IMG/VR virus record: IMGVR_UViG_3300044998_001165
Span: 1-51,939 of that record
From: a virus
Reading direction: 5' to 3' (one strand)
Length of the DNA stretch: 51,939 bases
Shown: one piece after another, positions 48,452 through 51,939 of the stretch
Position numbering within the stretch: the first letter of the stretch is position 1
Layout: each line of letters opens with the position of its first letter
Notes under the pieces: generated by a model
Told to the model about the DNA's origin: nothing
What the model saw: the letters and a program-made list of their open reading frames with translations, nothing else
The model's database searches: none
Position numbers and translations under genes: made by a program

Positions 48452-49125
48452 TAATTGTCTAAGAGGTAAGCCAAATCATAAGGAGAATCATCTTTATACC
48501 CTTGCCCGCATTCCCAAGCCTGATAATTGTCCAACAATTCTATCAAGCCATAAACATAGTCCGGCACCAATAATTGCAAACTACTCTGCGCAGAAAGCGT
48601 ACCCGTAAACAGTTTTTTCTGCTGACTATCCGCCTCAAATGTCATGTCCACATTGAAAGTCCCCTTGTAAAAACCGTACACTTGACCGGTACACATCACA
48701 ACGGCAAAATATAACCCGCCGTTTTTGGAGAGTTCCGCAGCATAGTTGTATAGCTTTTCAAGTGAGTTATCATACCGGGCATTAATCCGATCTTCAAATT
48801 GAAAGACGTGCGTGCGCCCAATCACAACCTCGGGCTGACACGGCGAAACCCTTGCGGTTACATCCGTTGAGGCTTGCTTACTTCCGTTAACCACCCCTGT
48901 AATCCGCAGTTTACAAGCGGCAATAAGCGGTTCAACTACCGCCGGATCAATCGTTTGCCCATCCTCCAAAAAAACGCTGGGATTTCTCAAGGTCTGCATT
49001 GCCTCACAGTTAGCAAAAATCACCCGATCAAAACCTGCTTCGTTGCCATACGGATCGTTGCAATCAATGCGCGAAAGGGCTGGAAAGCCTGCGTTGTTAG
49101 TACATAATTGCGGACATGCTGCCAT
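48451..49125 (-). CDS. virion structural protein, possible major tail tube protein
   Basis: 224 residues, first gene of the structural operon. Residues 90-205 are beta-rich (VVIGRTHVFQFEDRINARYD, GGLYFAVVMCTGQVYGFYKG, TFNVDMTFEADSQQKKLF), ending in a small helix. Size and strand pattern suit a tail tube or decoration protein. It lies before the portal, not in the usual place before the tape measure gene. Six or more cysteines are present. Family not certain. Confidence 0.5.
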   Translation of the reverse strand: MAACPQLCTNNAGFPALSRIDCNDPYGNEAGFDRVIFANCEAMQTLRNPSVFLEDGQTIDPAVVEPLIAACKLRITGVVNGSKQASTDVTARVSPCQPEVVIGRTHVFQFEDRINARYDNSLEKLYNYAAELSKNGGLYFAVVMCTGQVYGFYKGTFNVDMTFEADSQQKKLFTGTLSAQSSLQLLVPDYVYGLIELLDNYQAWECGQGYKDDSPYDLAYLLDN

Positions 49126-49163
49126 TTTTTTAAGGTTTTAGGTAACGAAAGAAACGTAAAGTG

Positions 49164-49171
49164 CAAAATTA
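49164..49171 (-). promoter_or_regulatory. Bacteroidota -7 element of the late structural operon
   Basis: The minus strand reads TAATTTTG (TAnnTTTG) followed by C, about 40 bases before the 49125 start, in a very AT-rich 140-base gap. A TTG lies about 18 bases upstream. It is the likely start of the long structural and lysis transcript. Confidence 0.55.
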
Positions 49172-49266
49172 TACATACGTATTAATCAATAAAATCAAAT
49201 AATTATCATACATATAATTAAAACAAGCAAATAAATGTTATTTTATGCTATTTATTTTTTATTGCT

Positions 49267-49959
49267 TTATATGATACCTATTTGATTTGCTAAAGCAATC
49301 AGTGCGGGAATTTCGCGGGGTGTTGATTGTGGTGCGGGAAGTGAAATTGGAGTTCTCGGATCAATCAAGTCAAGGTTTTTGAGGACGGTGTAGAGCACTT
49401 TGCGAATCGTGGGCAGGTCTTCCTGTGATATTTCGCAACCCAGAAAAGCGACTGACTCAAATTTGTCTTGCAGTGATGCTTTGCGTTTATTGATCTCTGT
49501 CGGACTAAGATGCGTTAGTAAGTGCCAGTAAAGGTTCACGCTCCAACTGTCATACCCTAATTGAAGATACCCGTTTAGCTTTTTTCGCCCCGTGCAAAAG
49601 GAAGAATGATCGTGATTGCAATAGTGCGCAAACTTCTTTATATCAAAATTCTTGTTTTCATGTAAAATCTTAGTGAAAACGTGCCTGATTTCAGGGAGAG
49701 GCATTAGCCGACTGCTTCCCGTAATGGCTTTTCTAAACTTCTCCTCAGATGCCTGTACTTCTGCGTGAGCAGCAAGGAAACGGGTATAGGTAGGCGGAGA
49801 TTCTTTTAAGTATCGGTATGACCATTTTGTCAAGAGTCGGAAACATTCTCCCAAATCGCCACTGGCTAAGAATGCTTCACAATCCACCCGGTCGGTGTTG
49901 TATTGCAAAACATCTGCGCACAGCCGTTTGAAATGCCCTTTGAAGTGCTTGGTACTCAC
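49267..49959 (-). CDS. hypothetical protein
   Basis: 230 residues beginning at a GTG that overlaps the upstream stop (GTGA). It is helical throughout, with a His/Cys-rich stretch in the middle (KKFAHYCNHDHSSFCTGRKK) that could hold a metal, and a proline-rich segment (SLPAPQSTPREIP) near the end. It is the last gene of the accessory operon. No family is recognised. Confidence 0.65.
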   Translation of the reverse strand: MSTKHFKGHFKRLCADVLQYNTDRVDCEAFLASGDLGECFRLLTKWSYRYLKESPPTYTRFLAAHAEVQASEEKFRKAITGSSRLMPLPEIRHVFTKILHENKNFDIKKFAHYCNHDHSSFCTGRKKLNGYLQLGYDSWSVNLYWHLLTHLSPTEINKRKASLQDKFESVAFLGCEISQEDLPTIRKVLYTVLKNLDLIDPRTPISLPAPQSTPREIPALIALANQIGII

Positions 49960-50192
49960 TGTTTGCCTCCTTTCTTTGCTTTTTGGGCGAAGCCAAAAAA
50001 TACGGCACTAATGATACAGCCGCTCATAGATAAGAATACTCCGAAAAACACCACCATATAAAATTGCCAATCCACTCCGTCCCAATGCCAAAGATCAATG
50101 ATCGCTTTACCGATGGCAACGATCAAAAAAATGGCAAAGGTTGTGGCGAAAACAAGGATCACCCATGATAGGGATCGTTCTAAGCGTGTCAT
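49956..50192 (-). CDS. small two-pass membrane protein
   Basis: 78 residues. Two hydrophobic helices (about 8-32, WVILVFATTFAIFLIVAIG, and 43-68, FYMVVFFGVFLSMSGCIISA) are joined by a Trp/Asp-rich turn (DLWHWDGVDW). The basic C-terminus KAKKGGKQ is probably cytoplasmic. Both ends overlap neighbours by 4 bases. It could be a second holin-like or a host-membrane protein; this is not decided. Confidence 0.65.
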   Translation of the reverse strand: MTRLERSLSWVILVFATTFAIFLIVAIGKAIIDLWHWDGVDWQFYMVVFFGVFLSMSGCIISAVFFGFAQKAKKGGKQ

Positions 50193-50854
50193 GTGATTAT
50201 AACGTCTTTAATAAGTTTGAAGTAATGTATGTATTTACGATGAGCGTATTTTTCTCTGTGATAGCCAATAAATTCCTTAAGCATGTCTTCTTCCGTTTCG
50301 CCTTCAAAACCGCTTAATCGAGCTAATTCATATACTCCACAAGGGTAGGCAGTTCGGCGTAAGGTTACCTGTTTTTCTTCAATCAGAATTTTATCTACGA
50401 ACCGTTTTTCATAAACGAATGAGCCTACCGGATCAAGGATATTTAGCTCAAAAAACAGGTCGGCTCGGCTAACATTTTCGACGATAATAATCGTTTCGAT
50501 AGCCGTATTGGCTCGTGCTTCCAATGAGTCCGCATCGTTAAAAGCTATTAAGTTAGGAATAGATACCCTGTAAGTATCTCCATATTGCTTCTTATAACGC
50601 CTCGCGTAGCATTCACCATCGGGTCTTGTGTGATCGAGTCTATATTCAAGACCATGTTGATAACAACAGCGCAGTTCTACTTTTGGAAGCATTGAGAGGT
50701 ATGCTTTCATTTGGTCGAAAGTGATCGGATACTTTTCAAGATCAAATAGGTCTTGAAAACCTTCAAAACTACCCAAAGGATTATATCTATCCGTTTGTAT
50801 ATGTGCAATTTCAAGTTTCGCTTTATCTGATAAGGGCGGTATTAATGATGCCAT
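50189..50854 (-). CDS. hypothetical protein
   Basis: 221 residues from ATG 50852-50854 (MASLIPPLSDKAKL). The frame is open to 50932 inside the Gp37/Gp68 gene, but a start 12 bases after that gene's end is more natural. Residues 50-125 contain FDQMKAYLSMLPKVELRCCY and DGECYARRYKKQYGDTYRVS. Residues 130-180 are beta-rich. No family is recognised. It may work with the Gp37/Gp68 protein. Confidence 0.6.
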   Translation of the reverse strand: MASLIPPLSDKAKLEIAHIQTDRYNPLGSFEGFQDLFDLEKYPITFDQMKAYLSMLPKVELRCCYQHGLEYRLDHTRPDGECYARRYKKQYGDTYRVSIPNLIAFNDADSLEARANTAIETIIIVENVSRADLFFELNILDPVGSFVYEKRFVDKILIEEKQVTLRRTAYPCGVYELARLSGFEGETEEDMLKEFIGYHREKYAHRKYIHYFKLIKDVIIT

Positions 50855-50865
50855 TTGGTTATATG

Positions 50866-51642
50866 TTAAAATAAAGTCAAGGTTTCTTTTACGGATTCGG
50901 GCTTTTTCCATACCTTGGGATACTGTCTCCATGTCCGACCATCCAAAAACGGTTCTTTATTCCCGCCTTTCCATCCGCCGGTCTGCTTGTAGAAAAACGG
51001 AACGTCATGGGCAACACATTGATCTTTGATGTTACGTACCCATTCTTCTTGCATTGGGCGCGGTGTAGTACCGGATTCCCCGCCGACAATGACCCAATGG
51101 ATACCACCCAAATCAATTGCGCCTAAGTCCTCCAAAAGCGGTTCGATACTCAAAAACCTAATGTGAGCCGAACAAAAGTCTAATGTCCGCTTTCGATCTA
51201 ATTGCGCCCGGTTTTCAATAGAGACTCCCATCCAAATGTTAGGTGTCCATGAAAGGTCATAATTCAGTTCAAACAAACGCCCCACCCGCTTGGTCAGGAT
51301 TTGAAAGGTATGTCGGCTTGCCTTATTCATCACCCCAAAGACCTCTTTCAAAAACGATTCGGGGATGTGTTCGTGGAACATATCCGACATGCTGTTGACG
51401 AAATACAGGGTCGGATCACGCCGGGACAGTGGTTGCTTGAGCCGGTCGGGATGGCAAACCACCTGAGTGAACGGTACTTGAAATTGCTTAGGCACGGTCG
51501 GATCACCGCTACTTTTCCAATGTTCGTAGTAACGGGTGTGCAGTTCCTCAGCATAGCAAAACTTACATCCCGCCGATATTTTGGTACATCCGGTTACGGG
51601 GTTCCAAGTCCTTTCAGTCCATTCGATACTCGATTTGCCCAT
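50866..51642 (-). CDS. phage Gp37/Gp68 family protein (DUF5131, three-cysteine motif)
   Basis: 258 residues, full length. It opens with the family signature SSIEWTERTWNPVTGCTKIS, with cysteines at 19, 26 and 29 in C-x6-C-x2-C, like a radical-SAM cluster site. The blocks DPTLYFVNSMSDMFHE, FQILTKRVGRL, IWMGVSIENR, LSIEPLLEDLG and WVIVGGESG follow in order. The family is common in phages and islands; the reaction is not known to me. Its ATG overlaps the stop of the preceding small gene. Confidence 0.92.
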   Translation of the reverse strand: MGKSSIEWTERTWNPVTGCTKISAGCKFCYAEELHTRYYEHWKSSGDPTVPKQFQVPFTQVVCHPDRLKQPLSRRDPTLYFVNSMSDMFHEHIPESFLKEVFGVMNKASRHTFQILTKRVGRLFELNYDLSWTPNIWMGVSIENRAQLDRKRTLDFCSAHIRFLSIEPLLEDLGAIDLGGIHWVIVGGESGTTPRPMQEEWVRNIKDQCVAHDVPFFYKQTGGWKGGNKEPFLDGRTWRQYPKVWKKPESVKETLTLF

Positions 51643-51782
51643 TACTGCATCTCCTGTAAGCTTCTTTTGTAGTAATATTCCCGATTCAAACTATCCAACT
51701 GCATAGATTGCACTTGGATTTTGAGGCGGTTGATTTCAAGGTCTTGCTTTGTTTCGTCTCCCTGCTGAAGGAAAAAACTCAT
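51642..51782 (-). CDS. small coiled-coil protein
   Basis: 46 residues from ATG 51780-51782 (MSFFLQQGDE). The frame extends upstream into the junction-crossing gene, but this start lies 1 base after that gene's stop. It is charged and helical (DLEINRLKIQVQSMQLDSLN) with heptad-like leucines. The stop overlaps the Gp37/Gp68 start (TAATG). Function unknown. Confidence 0.6.
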   Translation of the reverse strand: MSFFLQQGDETKQDLEINRLKIQVQSMQLDSLNREYYYKRSLQEMQ

Positions 51783-51783
51783 C

Positions 51784-51939
51784 TTAGTGATAGCCAGCGC
51801 ACGCTCCCTTCCTACACTTTTCCGTCTCTGCTTGCAGGACTTCGATCTCATCATGTAATCTTTTACGCAAAGACTTAATGAGCATCACATATCCCTCATT
51901 TGGAGGGCAGTTGCTTTCTGAAATAGATTTTTGCTGATC
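51784..51939 (-). CDS. small hypothetical protein, 3' part (crosses the circle junction)
   Basis: The same gene as at 1-130. This end holds all codons except the ATG, ending at TAA 51784-51786. On the circle it encodes 52 residues ending KGACAGYH. It is followed after one base by the next small gene. Confidence 0.7.
   Translation of the reverse strand, partial: DQQKSISESNCPPNEGYVMLIKSLRKRLHDEIEVLQAETEKCRKGACAGYH
51813..51939. repeat. terminal direct repeat, right copy
   Basis: Identical to 1-127. Joining the two copies closes the circle and restores an intact small gene across the junction, which supports true circularity or circular permutation. Confidence 0.97.

Noticed and set aside
1-51939. 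Reassignment of the TGA codon suggested by the UCA-containing tRNA-like gene
   Set aside because: TGA ends many genes in tight ATGA overlaps, and no long frame is interrupted by TGA.

Overview
The window is a complete tailed-phage (siphovirus-like) genome. The first and last 127 bases are identical, so the sequence closes into a circle of about 51,812 bp. The host is most probably a member of the Bacteroidota. Several promoters match the Bacteroidota -7 element TAnnTTTG, often with a TTG about 23 bases upstream. The replication protein has a BT4734/VirE-type primase N-terminus fused to a helicase domain, and a tail protein carries a SprB-like adhesin repeat, a domain typical of gliding Bacteroidota. 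TGA, TAA and TAG all act as ordinary stops.

Layout (most genes are on the minus strand, so read from high to low coordinates). At 49.1-36.5 kb: a tube-like structural protein, a glycosyltransferase and a methyltransferase, portal, scaffold, major capsid, head-tail joining proteins, two membrane proteins (one a holin), a beta-helix fibre and an amidase endolysin. At 36.4-32.3 kb: a 3'-5' exonuclease, a macro-domain remnant, a u-spanin, small accessory proteins, a VRR-NUC nuclease and a DnaN-type sliding clamp. At 32.2-29.4 kb (plus strand): eight small genes, probably early, driven by two copies of one promoter/leader. At 29.2-18.4 kb (minus): a tail-tip/adhesin operon with 566-, 1035- and 1667-residue proteins and a GNAT acetyltransferase.

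At 18.3-17.1 kb lies a divergent switch. A plus-strand XRE repressor with two 40-codon followers faces a minus-strand ribbon-helix-helix gene; a palindrome and a tandem 38-bp repeat lie between them. At 17-9.7 kb is the DNA metabolism operon: DNA-binding proteins, a RecT-like annealing protein fused to a PriCT-like region, a Gp157-family protein and the primase-helicase. At 9.2-9.6 kb is a 380-bp imperfect palindrome studded with phased GCCCC motifs, a candidate origin or packaging site. Then come the terminase subunits, a tail assembly chaperone pair joined by an apparent -1 frameshift at U UUU UUA, a plus-strand two-gene insert, the tape measure protein, a HTH gene, tRNA genes and a small accessory operon (Gp37/Gp68 family) that leads back to 49.1 kb.

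How the genes work together: the XRE/RHH switch probably sets early expression. The primase-helicase, annealing protein, clamp, exonuclease and nuclease would support replication with host polymerase, since no phage DNA polymerase is visible. TerS/TerL, portal, scaffold and capsid build the head; the chaperone, tape measure and tip proteins build the tail; holin, amidase and u-spanin lyse the host. No integrase, transposase or partition system was recognised, so integration is not supported even though a repressor is present.
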